NCBI GenBank assembly: GCA_022701365.1
Contig: JAKUHH010000084.1
Coordinates: forward strand, 434,001-498,000
Reading direction: 5' to 3'
Length of the DNA: 64,000 nt
Source: Mycocentrospora acerina
Taxonomy: Eukaryota > Ascomycota > Dothideomycetes > Pleosporales
Below are positions 44,388-56,300 of this stretch, in pieces (position 1 is the stretch's first letter; each line of letters begins with the position of its first letter). The position numbers and the translations under genes are program-made. The notes beneath the pieces were generated by a model. That model had not been told where the DNA came from, ran no database searches, and saw only the letters and a list, made by a program, of their open reading frames with translations.

Positions 44388-44994
44388 ATGAAGTCAATCA
44401 TCTCGCAGACCTGCATCTTTGCAGCCATCTCTACCCTCGCATCTCTATCCTCGGCTGCCCCAACTCAGATTCGCAGCACCATCGAGAACCGAGCAGTTAA
44501 GGGACCTGTCATCTTCCTCTCCAACTGCTTCAAGACAAGCGGCGAAGGATACGGCGAGTTTGAATAGTAAGTCCAAAAACAAAACAAGCTACCACCAACA
44601 ATCTCTACTTTCCAGCTTATGGCTCGTTGTGAGAACAAATTCTAATTGAGGCCTTCTACGTAGCTACGACGATGCTTCAAACACCGTCCTGAACAAGAAG
44701 ACTTCAGCCCCTACTTTGAAAAACGTCATCAACTCTGCTACCGACGTCTCCTATGCCGAGGGTGGAACTTTCGTTACCGTTGGCCAAGCGCAGGATTTCG
44801 ATGCCATCTTCTCCATTGATGAGAACAAGTTCGCCGGCCCGGGATCACGCGTCGGAAACGGAAAGAGCACATCCTACTTTTATGCTCAGATTTGCTACGA
44901 GATGGCTTCTTCGACGGTTTACAGCCCCAGCTCATCGGTCAAGTGTTCCAGCCGCATCTACTGCGTACCAGGACCGGCGGATTCCACAGCTTAG
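44388..44994 (+). CDS. Small secreted cysteine-containing protein (candidate effector)
   Basis: There are two exons: 44388-44566 and 44664-44994, 169 aa. The 97-nt intron has donor GTAAGT and acceptor GTAG and joins FEY-YDDASN. The ATG is chosen because it opens a signal peptide, MKSIISQTCIFAAISTLA, cleaved around SSAAP. A short pro-like part (TQIRSTIENRAVKG) is followed by the mature domain with four cysteines (SNCFK, QICYE, VKCSS, IYCVPG), consistent with two disulphides. I do not recognise the family. Size, secretion and cysteines, together with placement in an AT-rich gene-poor tract with a strong TATA promoter, are the usual profile of host- or competitor-directed secreted proteins. That role is inference; it could equally be a cell-wall or antimicrobial-like protein. 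Confidence 0.75.
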
Positions 44995-46659
44995 GGCGGA
45001 AACGATGTAATGGTAGATAACGATCACGAACACTCACGACATTCATTTAGAACTTGACTATAGACAAAATTCAATAATCACTCCTTTTATACACAATCTC
45101 TTCAAGTCGCTAACTAAAATTTTGAAGTCATAATCTCCATATCTAGAAACATATAATTTATGCGCAAGTTTATGCTAGAGTTTTTCTGAATTCGGTTCGT
45201 GACGGATATCAGTCCCGAGGCTATGTCTGAGTATCAGTAATCAACTCCTAGCTTCCACTTCCTGCCCTGATATGACAGACTTAATACTTCAGTTTTAAAC
45301 ATTTTCTTTCGGCACGTAGTCCTGATCTCAATCAGATTCGAATATCTACCTTTTCAACTCGCGAAAAAAATCTACGAGCTTATCCAGGCGACCCGCACCA
45401 ATACAGTTACTTCAAGTCTCGATGTATTACTCAAAGATTGCCTCTTGACCCTCCTGACAAGTATGCGAAAGTATGGTGTAGAACGAATATTGTCGTCGTC
45501 AACAAAGTCCTTTGTCAAGCTAAGGCTACCATTGTTTCTGATTATTAGGAAGCGCATGCCTAGTAGACAGGCTTTCTCCCTTCGTCGTAAGAGAATGCAT
45601 GGCACGCAGACATGTGGTAGCTTAATTTTTCATTCGTTCATTGGTCCGCTTAGCGTGGTGTAAAGACATAGAGATCTCTACATGTGTGTGCGCTTCTAGT
45701 GTTTGGCGCTGCGTTATGTTACTTGTGCGAAAAGCGTGTGAATGGCGTGCGGGCTGTGGTGTAATTCGCAGAACCGAAGTAGTAGCCTGGACGATGGCAG
45801 GCTGAAGACGAGCGGGCCACTACGTTTCCACTAAATCTTCAAAATTTAGTTGTAAATTTAATATCACTTATAACTGAGCCACCTATATGTGATGATCCTA
45901 CGTAGTATTGCTGTGCCATAGGAATCGCACAATTCAGTTCAATTTTATCTTCTGATGACAAGTTTCTTGATCGGCCGCAACTCACGCAGGCTCCCTCAAC
46001 AATAGTCCAGTAAGTAAGTTTTAAATGTCCTGTAGCTGCATTCGTTGTGGACCATGTCGATCGTAGAAAAGTGATGAGATGAATAGGAAACTAGTGGTTG
46101 TATCTTTAACTGAACTATCTGTCTCTAATAGAGTGTAGGAGTAAGTGGATCTCTTCAATGTTTTTTTTTTTGCAATTTTTATTGTTTATATCTTGATAGT
46201 TACCTTACTCAGTGTGTGTGGTGAAACATTCATGGTCACCATCACGAACATTACTAGTACAAGCGCAACACGATCAATAAGAGCCTCTTTGGCAATCTGC
46301 GTGTTCTTAGTCATCTTTCCAACTTAGCTGATTTCACAAATTCGAGCACAGCCTTAATTTAGCACGTCTTAGAAGAATTGCACATCGCCGGAGTGTAGTA
46401 ATTGTTGTTGTGAACGAGTCATTGTTCGGTCGAAATCATCAGGACCGGCAGTCAGGCGTGAACCAACTTCCACCCGACATAGATTGATATAAGCATAAGC
46501 ATTTGGCGCAGATTCTCCAAATTCTAACACAGAATTAAAAACGAGAGTGATAGTTGACACGATCGGTTATAAATCTTTCTCTAAAGAGATGTGGCCGCGT
46601 CTGCAGATGCCTTTCCCAATCGCTCAAAGACAAATCTTACGTCTTCCTCTACTTCTCAC
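44995..46659. other. AT-rich spacer
   Basis: About 1.7 kb with no supported gene. A T-run near 46160 and short hydrophobic frames around 46145-46327 look like low-complexity artefacts. Confidence 0.45.
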
Positions 46660-47708
46660 TCACTTGGACCATACCTCCTGTAGAAGAGCTTCCACGCCCA
46701 TTGTTTTGATTTCTGGAAATTTCTCGTTCAAAGATCCTTCCATCTTAAAGTCGAAAAATCCGTTTTCGAATAGAACACCGAATATTGCACACATACGCTG
46801 GAACCGCTCTTTCGGGAAAATTTTGTACAGAGGTCTCTGGCTGGGCAGTTCTGTGATAGTTCCTCCCCGCATTTTTTCCAATGAGTCGTTCTTGACATCA
46901 AATTTGACTCCCTTTGTTCTCTCAGCCAGAGCGAGGAAATCGTTCCACGTAATCTTGTCGCCAATGATAACTGACTCTTTCTCCCATTTTGACAGCGATA
47001 GCAGTGCGGCAACAAATCTCCCGACATCGAAGCTGTAGCTAAATACTACTGGCACATTGCCAGACCCGGGTAGTGCTGCAGCATTCTGAGCAATATCAAT
47101 TACTCGCGGTAAGTTGCCCAAGTACGACTTCACTTTCGGATAGCCATAGTAGTCAAGAAAGATGCCATTCAATACTGCAGTGTATTCAAGGGATGTGGCT
47201 GCAAGTATATTGAGGTAGTTGATTTTTACGTTCATCGTTGGGAAAATGGCCGCAGCTCTGGAAAGATATCAGTATGAGGGAGAAATTCAGAGTTGCGATG
47301 TTAGTAGGCTTACTCTGGTACACAACTGATCCCCTAAATACTAGGAATGTATCGCAACGTTTTCGTCGAATTCTTGGCTGCTTGAATAAGTGCCAATTCC
47401 GAATCTGGGCCGATAGTGGAGCCCAACGTGGATATGACAGTGTCAATGTTGTTTGCTTCGAGTATTTTGACAATGCTGTCGGGATTGGTATAGTCGGTGG
47501 CTAGAATTTCAGCACCAAGATCCTCTGATATTTTTGCGTTGGCCTAGCGTCAGTCAGCAATAGATATAAAGTCCTAGAGTTACTGAAAAAAGAATACCTC
47601 ACGGCCAAGAACGAAAACCTTGTAGCCACCATGTGCAACCAGCTCATCAACGATAGCGCGGCCAAGCTTGCCCGTACCACCAGCGACTGCGACAATATGA
47701 GAAGCCAT
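46660..47708 (-). pseudogene. NmrA-like / isoflavone-reductase-type gene broken by one stop codon
   Basis: Exons by splice signals are 47708-47598, 47543-47314 and 47257-46660, 313 codons with the stop. Introns are GTATTC...GCTAG and GTAAGC...CCAG. The N-terminus has the NAD(P) motif AVAGGTGKLGRAIV and continues with DTVISTLGS. The conserved YIPSxxG segment reads RYIPSI-stop-G: a TAG at plus-strand 47334-47336 replaces what is normally an aromatic residue. The change equals TGG to TAG, which on the plus strand is CpA to TpA, the RIP preference. The remaining 210 codons are open and look conserved (AAIFPTMNVKINYLN, VFSYSFDVGRFVAALL). Either this is a young pseudogene or the strain sequenced differs from others. 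An intact relative lies at 53434-54408. Confidence 0.8.
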
Positions 47709-50386
47709 GTTATTTTATGTAATGTTCGGGGTGTTGTGTAAATTCGACTAAATATGATACTGTGATGCAATGTGAGGACGGGATTGAATGCAATGTGATT
47801 ATTGGTGACGACTATGGTGATGAATTTAAGGGGAGGCGGATTTGCGAGAGTAATTTATAAGTTTGCTCTCAGTGAGTACGTTCAACACTTCTTGAATCGG
47901 CGCAATGTCTTCGTTCCACAATGAGACTTTGTTCACGGACAAATAGGTTGCCTGATTTATCAGCCTTCATAATAACAACTATTTAACTCCGAATTCTTTA
48001 GTCATCAACTGCGTGTAGTGTTGATTTTCTTACCTCACTCACTCTAACCGGGTTAGAGATTACATTGGTTCATCTGGCAGGTAAGCCGTTTCAGTAGAGG
48101 CAGAATTTGGTAACTTTGGACGTCGCCAGAAGAGATATTTTTGCAGCTTACAAATTCAAGCAATAGCTATGAATCATGGTCAGGCGGTATCATCGTAGCA
48201 TGGTTTTAGCCTAGGAGAATGGGTACTTCCAAGGAACAGAATACGCAGTATATACCAGTGCGGCCTTGGCAATAAGCGCCTTCGAGTGTCCGTCGAGAAT
48301 TTTGTATACAACAGCTAGCAAACAAATACAGTAAATATTGTTAAGATGATTCCACAGAACAGTCGTCAATAGGGATTCATTTTAGGCCTGTTTCTAAGGT
48401 CGAACTCCAAGGAAGCTTGTTCGTGCCAACAAATGCAGATTCTAGCGATTGACCTAAATGAAAGAAAAATCTAGTAAGATACCGGCTCAACAGCACCAAT
48501 CGACTATGACAGCCTCTCCGCAGAGTGTTCTTCGCAACTAACACCATAGGCTTCAAATATATCGACTCTGCAATCAATCCCTTAGTTGATGCTACGGTTG
48601 GACACGACATCTTTAGCATAGATGAAGCGGATAGAACGCTTCAGGAATTAGATGCCAGTGAAGAACCAAAGCTCTCAGATCAATTGTTGTACATTCCGCA
48701 ACTAGTTAGTAAACGGTCGGAACAGCAACTGCAGCAGCTGGTTACCCACATTCCGAGGGCTGAAACCTTCGGCTCGACTTTTGTCCGATCGAGGATACTA
48801 GGTACACTCGAACAGTTTGATGTTGTCATGAATCGATCACTAAAAGCACAAGCTGACAATATGCTATTCGCATGTCTAAGACTCTCCCTCATCTATCCCG
48901 GTCAAGTAAAAAGCAGATCCCTGACTACTGGTCTTGCGGCCAAATTCAAGGCAGCAGTGCAATGAACACTCGCTTCCAAGGCATCCACGAATACTTCACT
49001 TACGAAGAGGGTTAGCGTACACCTGATGAATCGAGTACGATAAACGTCAGTGTACATTCTTAAGGCGTTATAAATCATTGAGCTGTTTAAGGACGTAGTT
49101 TGCAAACTAAGACATAATTAAACAAGATTTTTGTCTACTGCATCTTCTTTAGACTTGTGGAAATTAGTCCAAGTCTGTGCACAATGATTAAATGAAAAGT
49201 AGAACATGAAGACGTGAGCTTGGCTAGTAGTATGTCTTTTCAGGTTGTAGTTGCTCTTTAATACGCAAGAGTCAAAAGTCATCACAAAATCACATTGCCA
49301 AAAATCCTAACTGCAAGATAGTGTTATTACTACTATGTTATGTAGTAATTCCTTGTATGATGCTTTCAATATGTAAGCAGGTGTTATAGTCGGGTGTAAT
49401 TATTCCGCACTTGTTCCGCACTACCCAGCCATGCGACTCCGGGCTGATTAGAAGATTCTTACAAATATACCTAATTAGAACGACCACGAATGAATGCATG
49501 TTAGCCTATTCAGCGTCGCGTTAGGAATTGGTTAGAATTCGATCGGGGACTTTGGTGCGTATATGTTGATCAATAATACAAATTTTCCATCATGCTCGGA
49601 TCCGGAGGTTGCCTGGTGACGTTGGGTCTTTATGTCGGAGAAAGAGCCGCCAGACTGGCGAATAATCAAGTGAAGCCACTTCAGTGGTCCAGAGAGAGAG
49701 AGAAGAATGGGCCAGGCTGACAATGCAGCTTTATGTCATGGTACATCTTTTCTAAGACTAGCGATATTGCATTCTGCACAAGTCCCTTGGTCAAGGCTGC
49801 AAAAGGATGTCCAAATCATTAAAGATCCCACAACTGCTCACGGGTATTTAAGCATTATTCCGCCCTGATCTAATTTCGTACTCTGCAACGAACATGCGTG
49901 ATTAAAATAAAATTCAAGAAGCGATTCATTTATAAGGTTTTCATCGCCTTAGTTGCACGTACTAATGGAGTAGGTTCTTTTTAAATATTCTTCTGGTCCT
50001 AAAATCCGCGTCCAACAAAGCAATCTGCTGCCTCTGCCGTTACCAAATGTAAGAAGCTGTTATTTAAGTCCCTTAAAGTCTCTACAATTCAAGGAAACTA
50101 AAAATGACGCCAATACTACTGTGAAGCATCTTTTCCTCTACGTGCTTTCTGATACTAAAATAGCACCTCTCAAAAGAAGAAAGGTTATGTGATCGCGATT
50201 AGAAAGCTTGATGGTGAGTACTTCTGCTCAAAACTCGACCAGAATTAGTATCTGGTCAAGGAGAAACCTGTGCGAAGTGCGTATGTCCATGGCAGAGAAA
50301 ATAGTAGAATCTAGTCATGTTATTCACAAGTGTCTTTTCAGAGAACTGTTGTATTATCTAATCAGAATGTCTTCCACTAGGTAATA
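47709..50386. other. AT-rich spacer around an unassigned frame
   Basis: Apart from the frame at 48525-48965 I see no gene. Many short stops in all frames. Confidence 0.45.
48525..48965 (+). other. Unassigned open frame, possible gene remnant
   Basis: This is 146 codons of protein-like composition (LSDQLLYIPQLVSKRSEQQL, ADNMLFACLRLSLIYPG). Upstream sequence (48390-48524) continues in related style but is broken by stops. It may be the surviving 3' part of a decayed gene. No family is recognised. Confidence 0.3.
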
Positions 50387-50988
50387 CTAAGTGTAGAGAA
50401 AAAGCCCATTGTGCTCCTCTGGGTTGGCTGTCCCAACGCCAAGTTCCTGCAACTTGCGTTTTACCCGCCGAGCCGTTTCGGCGCCAAATGCTTCTGCGTC
50501 AGTGAACGGTGGCATTCCAGCGATCCTTGGAAGATCTGCCCTTATCTGATCCATTCAGAGTTCGCATATCAGCATTCGATCTCGTGATAGATAACATAAG
50601 TAGGCTTACCCAAGCAATTCCTTGGTCGACATCTTTGGAAGCGACTCTCAGCTGTTTGATCATCTCATCGTTGAAACCGCCGCCTAAGATAACTGCCAAT
50701 GGTCTCTCGCCGTAGTTTCCTGATCCACGATTGTCTGTCGCGTTTTTCGGGACTTCGGACGGGTTTCCTAGAAGCAAGGGAAGATCATTTACACCCTGTT
50801 CGGCGCTAAAAACAATGTGTATGGCTACAGGAGTAGTGTAAGTCCTAACTTGAATCTCGTGCTCTTGGACGGCAAGAAAAGCAGATGCAAAGATTAGACG
50901 AACCATCGTACTCTGGTAGCAATCCTTTGCGGACACTAGCAGCAATTTCAGGAAACTTTCCAGCTATGACGACGGGTGTTGGTGTCAT
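50387..50988 (-). CDS. Small conserved-type protein, 152 aa, three exons
   Basis: Exons are 50988-50904, 50824-50610 and 50545-50387. Introns start GTTCGT and GTAAGC and end TGTAG and ATCAG. All joins keep frame and give readable junctions: LPEYD-AIHIVFS and GIAW-IRADLPRIAG. I do not know a name for the family. The pattern, an N-terminal hydrophobic strand (TPVVIAGKFPEIAASV), a Glu/Asn-rich loop, then AVILGGGFNDEMIKQLR with a GGG turn, resembles small Rossmann-like fungal proteins often found beside NmrA/SDR genes. No catalytic residues can be assigned. The tail NPEEHNGLFLYT ends precisely at a TAG. Coherent splicing in otherwise decayed surroundings argues that it is maintained. Confidence 0.65.
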
Positions 50989-51839
50989 TGTAATAAAAAG
51001 ATGATGAAATAAAAAGCCAGGAAGTAGGGACTGAGGCAGGTTGAGGCAGGATGTTAGCGTAATTTGAGACGTAGGAAGTTGTGATAAGAATTTGTAGTAA
51101 TCTATCATCTTGATTCGGTCTCTTCAGCTGGCCTTATACCACTGCTCTGCTTGCTAATCACGTTAAGCTGGGGAAATTGGGGCTACCTACGACACTGTGT
51201 ACTAGGCTCTAAATAGCCTAGTTTCGCTTTCGCAGAATTTAACGTAAGCTTGACTCAGCAGGCATCTATAGACAACATTCCATTTGAAATATGTTTGTAA
51301 CGCTTTTCTAACAGCTGCAAAGGCGGAAATATTACCGTGATAATCTACGGAAAGCGGATAAGATGAACATCCGGCATAGAGAATTGATAAGTCGTAAGAT
51401 TTTCGATCGATAGACTCCGTGAATGCATCATAGATTGACCACGAGTGCAATCTTCTGACTAAAAGTCCTTAGCAATAGGTCTTGGTCAATCAGTATTAAC
51501 GATTTCTCAAGTCTAAACTAACAAAACTTGAGATCAAAATGTACATCTATACATTTTATGTGAATTGTTCAGGAGGTTCGGACATATGTGTTAACTTATG
51601 AACTATTCGTTACTTCGGCTGTCTACTTAAATCAATATCAGTCCTACACAGATGCTTAACTTACTATACTGTTGTCACAAAACGCAAGCTTAGCCCGTTG
51701 TGTATCTCCTGCTACGTTATGACTTCGCTTGCCTTGTATACCTTGGCACAAGTACCGGTACAGTTCTGCTACATGACTCTCTCGCTCATGTTACTCTTAC
51801 CCTGATCGTAAAATTCAATCTCTTGATAAGAATTGAAAT
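50989..51839. other. Spacer
   Basis: No supported gene; AT-rich with short motif-free frames on both strands. Confidence 0.45.
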
Positions 51840-52300
51840 TTCGAGAGCTACTGTGAGCCTTAGACACCAAGGCTGCGGTGGTTTTGAAGGGTCACATCCC
51901 GCTTACCAGGGCAATGTAGTGCCATCAAAGCTCTGAAGAGTTCTTCCGGTTTCTCTAGAGACTTATAGTGTTGATATAATAATGGTCATTCAGAGTCTCG
52001 ACCGAAATCTCAGTAATGAAGTCGCTAGAATGAGATATTCCAGCGTTGGCAATGACTACGTCAAGTGATTTGATACCATGCTTACGTTCTAAGACGACAT
52101 CCTTCGGATCATTTCAGATCTGCAAGTCAAGCTTTGTGAGAATCAATCCAAGGCCAGTTACGATAGGTAGGACCTTAAGAATAGACGCTGACTTGGACAT
52201 GTCTCGAACTGCAGTGATGACGGTTGTGTTTGGTGTCTGCAGGGGAGTAGTCACAAAACCATTCCCAATTCCTCAATCAACTCCCGTAACAGAATAGACT
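51840..52300 (-). pseudogene. Dead short-chain dehydrogenase/reductase
   Basis: Reading the minus strand from about 52290, the Rossmann motif appears as VTGVD-stop-GIGNG, where TGA stands for the usual Arg codon CGA. It continues with NTTVITAVRDMSKS, LILTKLDLQ, a stop or frameshift, then IKSLDVVIANAGIS (the NAG signature) and ISVETLNDHYYINT. Further stops follow and the conserved YxxxK part is not recoverable. C-to-T type changes (CGA to TGA) fit RIP. The family reduces ketones or oxidises alcohols and is frequent in polyketide clusters. Confidence 0.8.
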
Positions 52301-53433
52301 AGACTTGATGGCATTTGTAATAAGCCTGTGAAGTGTAAATTTTCTGATGCTTGGTAAAAAATGGTAGACACTAATGATGATTAGAATGCCAATACAAGAA
52401 GTGCACGTCACGACACAGCTCTCTATCCCAATGTGCCATGCATGCCAAAAAAGGTACTATGATGTATTGACTGAGGCATAGTTACACAGAACAGTAGATC
52501 TATTTACGGTACAGAGGGAAATTCTGTATAATAAGTATGAGATAAGATAATTTTGGTCGCGAAAAGCAATGAGAGGTAGTGGTGTAATCCCGAAGATTCT
52601 TAAGATAGGAGAACGTTTATCAGTCTTGATGTAAACTGCAGGGAATCGCGTTTTGGCAGATTCAATGTTTTTGAACTTTAAAAAGGTCTTTCTTTACGAT
52701 GCTGAATGCAGGAAATTAATGTTGTTGAGTGACGATATGTTACGTCTATTACTTCAATAACACTCGGTTTTCACTCAACATAGCGGTTTTGCTACTCGAA
52801 TACTAACTACTATTTTGACTGGCTAGAATGGCTGAGAATGTGGCCGATAAGCCTTACCTTGCTAGGATTCTTAAGATTTTCATGAGGAAGAACAGCGAGA
52901 TGTAATGACTGGCTTGATGGAGGAGATAGACGATTATCTGCAAGTATCAATCAATTTTCGAGATTTACCACTACAACTTAGTAATGTGTTTAGAAGTCGC
53001 GTTTCAGTGAATCTAACAAAAGGTCATTCTGCATATTTACCATGTTACGCGTCATTTCTCTGTTCCGCTCACCGTACCTCAAGGATGGCGAGAATCAAGT
53101 CGCGTAAACCTTATGCCAAACAGGTTAGGTAGTGTTGGTTAGCGTACGAAGTAGTTTCGGATGAATTCTATCCGTGCTTATTGATCACAGCAACTACAAT
53201 GAAGAATCTTGGCAAAATCAAGACATTACTAATGTCATACAATTCAACATCAACTTCTAGCAAACTGATATGTCGGACGAATATCGCATTCCCAGATTCG
53301 ATATCTCTCTTTGTATATATGTCGTTGATGCTGCTTGAGCGCTTGGTTTTTTTTTAAAAAACATTGATACTATTACCTTTTGCAACACCTCATCAACGCA
53401 AGGCATTTCAATAGTTCCGGCAAAAAAATCGAA
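52301..53433. other. AT-rich spacer
   Basis: No supported gene; a 75-codon plus-strand frame at 52905-53132 lacks motifs. The right end is the promoter of the intact NmrA-like gene. Confidence 0.45.
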
Positions 53434-54408
53434 ATGGCAGCAAGAGCAGTTCTAGTTACAGGTGCGACTGGGAAACAGGGTGGTTCAGTCATCAACGCGC
53501 TGCTCAAAGCAAACGGCAACTTCGAAATACTTGCGCTAACCCGGGATACACAATCTGCCTCTGCGCAAGGACTTCTCAAAAAGTCGACCAAGATCAAACT
53601 TATTAGCGGTAATCTTGATAAGATCGAAGACGTCTTCAGAAGAGCTGAGGACACTGCAAAGTCTCCTATCTGGGGAGTATTCAGTGTACAGGTAAGCTTC
53701 GCACGCGCCTAGAGTTACTTTGGAAGCGAACACTCACAATCATAGACGGCTATGGGAGATGGCCAGAATACCGAAAGCGAGGAACGACAAGGCAAAGCTC
53801 TCATTGATATTGCTCTAAGGAGCGGCATCAAGACCTTCGTATATTCCTCGGTAGATCGTGGGGGTTCGAGATCAGATAACGATCCAACTAATATCCCACA
53901 CTTCATGAGCAAGCACAGGATTGAACAGCACCTTTTTAACAAAACTAAAGGTAGTGATATGAACTACACAGTGCTGCGGCCGGTCGCCTTTTACGAAAAT
54001 CTAATTCCAGGGTTCGTTGGAAAAGTGTTCACAGCTAGCTGGCGAATGAGGTTGAACAAGGAGCAAAAGCTTCAGTTGATTGCAACAAGCGACATTGGCT
54101 ATTACGCCAGTGAAGCATTTCTAAACCCTGACGAATACGCAAACAAGAAACTTTCAATTGCGGGCGACGAATTAACCTACGACCAATTCAAAGACATCTT
54201 CGAGCGGCAGACAGGTGACGCTCTTCCTACAACATATACATTTATTGCTGTCATGCTCAATTGGATGGTCAAGGAGCTCGGTTATATGTTTAAGTGGTTC
54301 CGGGATGTTGGTTATGGCGCAGATATACCGGCTCTAAAAAGCTCGAATCCTGAGCTGAAAGATTTCAAGACATGGCTTAACAATGAGAGCGCATGGAAGA
54401 GCACTTGA
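53434..54408 (+). CDS. NmrA-like family NAD(P)-binding protein
   Basis: There are two exons: 53434-53691 and 53746-54408, 306 aa. The 54-nt intron (GTAAGC...CATAG) joins VFSVQ-TAMGDGQ in phase 0. The ATG at 53434 is used because the dinucleotide motif follows at once (AVLVTGATGKQGGSVI, GxxGxxG); an upstream in-frame codon adds unlikely residues. Other family landmarks are ALTRDTQSASAQ, WGVFSVQ, FVYSSVDRGG, the substrate-pocket segment YTVLRPVAFYENL, and a C-terminal EELTYDQFKDIFE-like block. NmrA-type proteins bind NAD(P) as redox sensors of transcription factors or act as reductases. No catalytic Tyr-x3-Lys is obvious, so a sensor or atypical reductase role is more likely. It is a cousin of the broken gene at 46660-47708. 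Confidence 0.88.
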
Positions 54409-55645
54409 TATCGGCCACCACAATCGATTTGTCATATACCTTGATACGTAAGCTTGCAGATGTTATGTGATCACTTATTACTCCATGATAGTAGAGATTA
54501 AGGGTGGAATATGATAAAGGAACTGTTGCACTGATAGTAGTTCAGAAAAGGGAGAATTTAGAGACTCTGAGTGCTCACATGCTTATGTACTCAATAGTGA
54601 AGTTTCTACCTTCAAGCTACGCCCCCTTAAAACCTTGAGAAATCACAAACCCTATATCTTGATTCTCAAAAACTGCTTTTTGTTAAATTCTGAAAGTTTG
54701 TAACAAGCATCCAATGCCTAAATCATAATAACTGAAGAAGTCTAAGCAAAAAAATCTTAATAACATAAAAAGGTTGAATTAATCACCTTACATTTAACCT
54801 TGTCACTAGAGCTTGTAAAAGCAGAAGAAGTATTGTAGTTGTAGATAATGCTGAGATTCTGAAGCAAATTAAACGGAAGTGAAGATAGATTTTTAAAATT
54901 TAAAACAAACAGCTGTTGAGATATTAAGGGGCAGTTTTTGTAGTTTTCAGGTTGCGCAGCCTACTAGCAGGCTGACACTCCTTCAAGCCAGCAATGTGCA
55001 TGAAATTGGCAAAAACATACAACAGCGGGGATTCGCCAGTGGTTACCCACCTGACTACTACTCCGCCAGAAATTTGTTTAAATAAGGCTGAGCGAACGGG
55101 AGGTCTTGTTTTCAACGTCTTATTGTCCGCGGTGGTCGTCATGAAGGCGCCACACGCTGATTGGTTACGGCATTAGCCGATGACTCAGCACGCACTTTCC
55201 TCCTCCATATTGTAGGTAGTATGCACGTAGTAATACAATCATCAGTTCTCCACTTTCTAGTCCAATCCTATCCTCTCCTTTCCTTATCTCATCACTTATG
55301 ATAATATGTGAATATTTTCCAAAGTTTCTGATGTGGAGCGAAGGTGATCATTACCTTGTGCGAAGATGCATCAATTGCATATCAGAACTAAATAATATCT
55401 GTTTTAGGTCTGAATCTATGTTAGGGTCAGCTTAATACTTTTTTTCACAATTGAGACCCATTCCGCTTAGTACGTGCCATGAAGTGCCAAAGCTTCTGTG
55501 TCATTGTGTTCTACAGATTGTACCACCGCATCCCAGTCGCCTTGGTGTGGGCATTAAGTACACCTCCAATTTAAATCGGCAACATGCAACTGCCCATCCT
55601 ATCATGTTCTGCTAGTCGGTGCTGTAGATGAGCTATTACATCTAC
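54409..55645. other. Spacer with a dispersed repeat
   Basis: This is AT-rich with no gene. From about 54980 to 55200 the DNA is more GC-rich and looks like a piece of a repeated element, including the copy B repeat. Confidence 0.45.
55138..55195 (+). repeat. Dispersed repeat, copy B
   Basis: It contains CACACGCTGATTGGTT and TAGCCGATGACTCAGCACG and matches copy A (42351-42409, opposite strand). Differences are mostly C/T or A/G. No inverted partner was found within 500 bases, so it may be one end of a degraded element. Confidence 0.75.
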
Positions 55646-56300
55646 CTAAGCTTCGGTTTTTGCTTCCGGGTCCCGAATAGGTTGTGCTTTTGTAACGATG
55701 AACTTGAACTCGGCTTCCCAAGAGTATGCAATGATGATACACGCTCCATTCAACGCTGCCCACTGATACAATTCACCAAAAGTGGCATTACTGCGTCGCA
55801 GAATCGCACAAGTTCCAAAGTTGGTAAAGTTAAACCCCCATTCTAAAAAAGCTAAGAAAATTTTGAGACAACGCTTTTCATTCCTGCTGAGTGAGGAGCG
55901 GCCAATTTTCCAACCCGTTATCATGAATGCCACCAGAAATGTCGCCACGCACGCTGCTAGGGGATAGTCATTACTTGGGCTGGAGGACAGCTTTTCTGTA
56001 CTAAAAGATACTTGATCAGCTGCGAAATCTACCAGTAGGTTGTCTGCCAAGACTATGACTTACCTTGAACTGGAAGTAACAGATTGATCTAGGGAGTATT
56101 TTTGGAGCCGATAAAGGGGAGACACATGATGAGCGATGATCGAGCCAGATATTAATGTTGCTGTTTTAAACTTGGTCAAGGTCTTAGTGTCTACCGTAAA
56201 GACATGCATTAAGCACAGAGCAGCTGCGGCTTCTAAGACTACCAACCCATTCGATACCTCGACAAGATTTTGTTTAAGGGAAAAGACCCGGAAAACAGGT
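55646..56300 (-). CDS. Membrane protein gene, 5' part missing or decayed
   Basis: The last two exons are visible: one ending at 56064 and the final one 56000-55646. The 63-nt intron (GTAAGT...GCTGAT...TTTAG) joins VTSSS-STEKLSSSP. Hydrophobic segments are VLEAAAALCLMHVF, TATLISGSIIAHHVS, LAACVATFLVAFMITGW, LKIFLAFLEWGFNF and WAALNGACIIIAYSWE, so at least four or five spans. The reading frame upstream of about 56300 meets stops in all three frames and no start codon with a good context is found, so the gene is either missing further small exons from my model or is truncated. I do not recognise the family; an integral-membrane enzyme of a metabolic cluster is possible but unproven. Confidence 0.45.

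Noticed and set aside
46145..46327. Short hydrophobic frame
   Set aside because: Product of a poly-T tract; no start context and no homology I can name.
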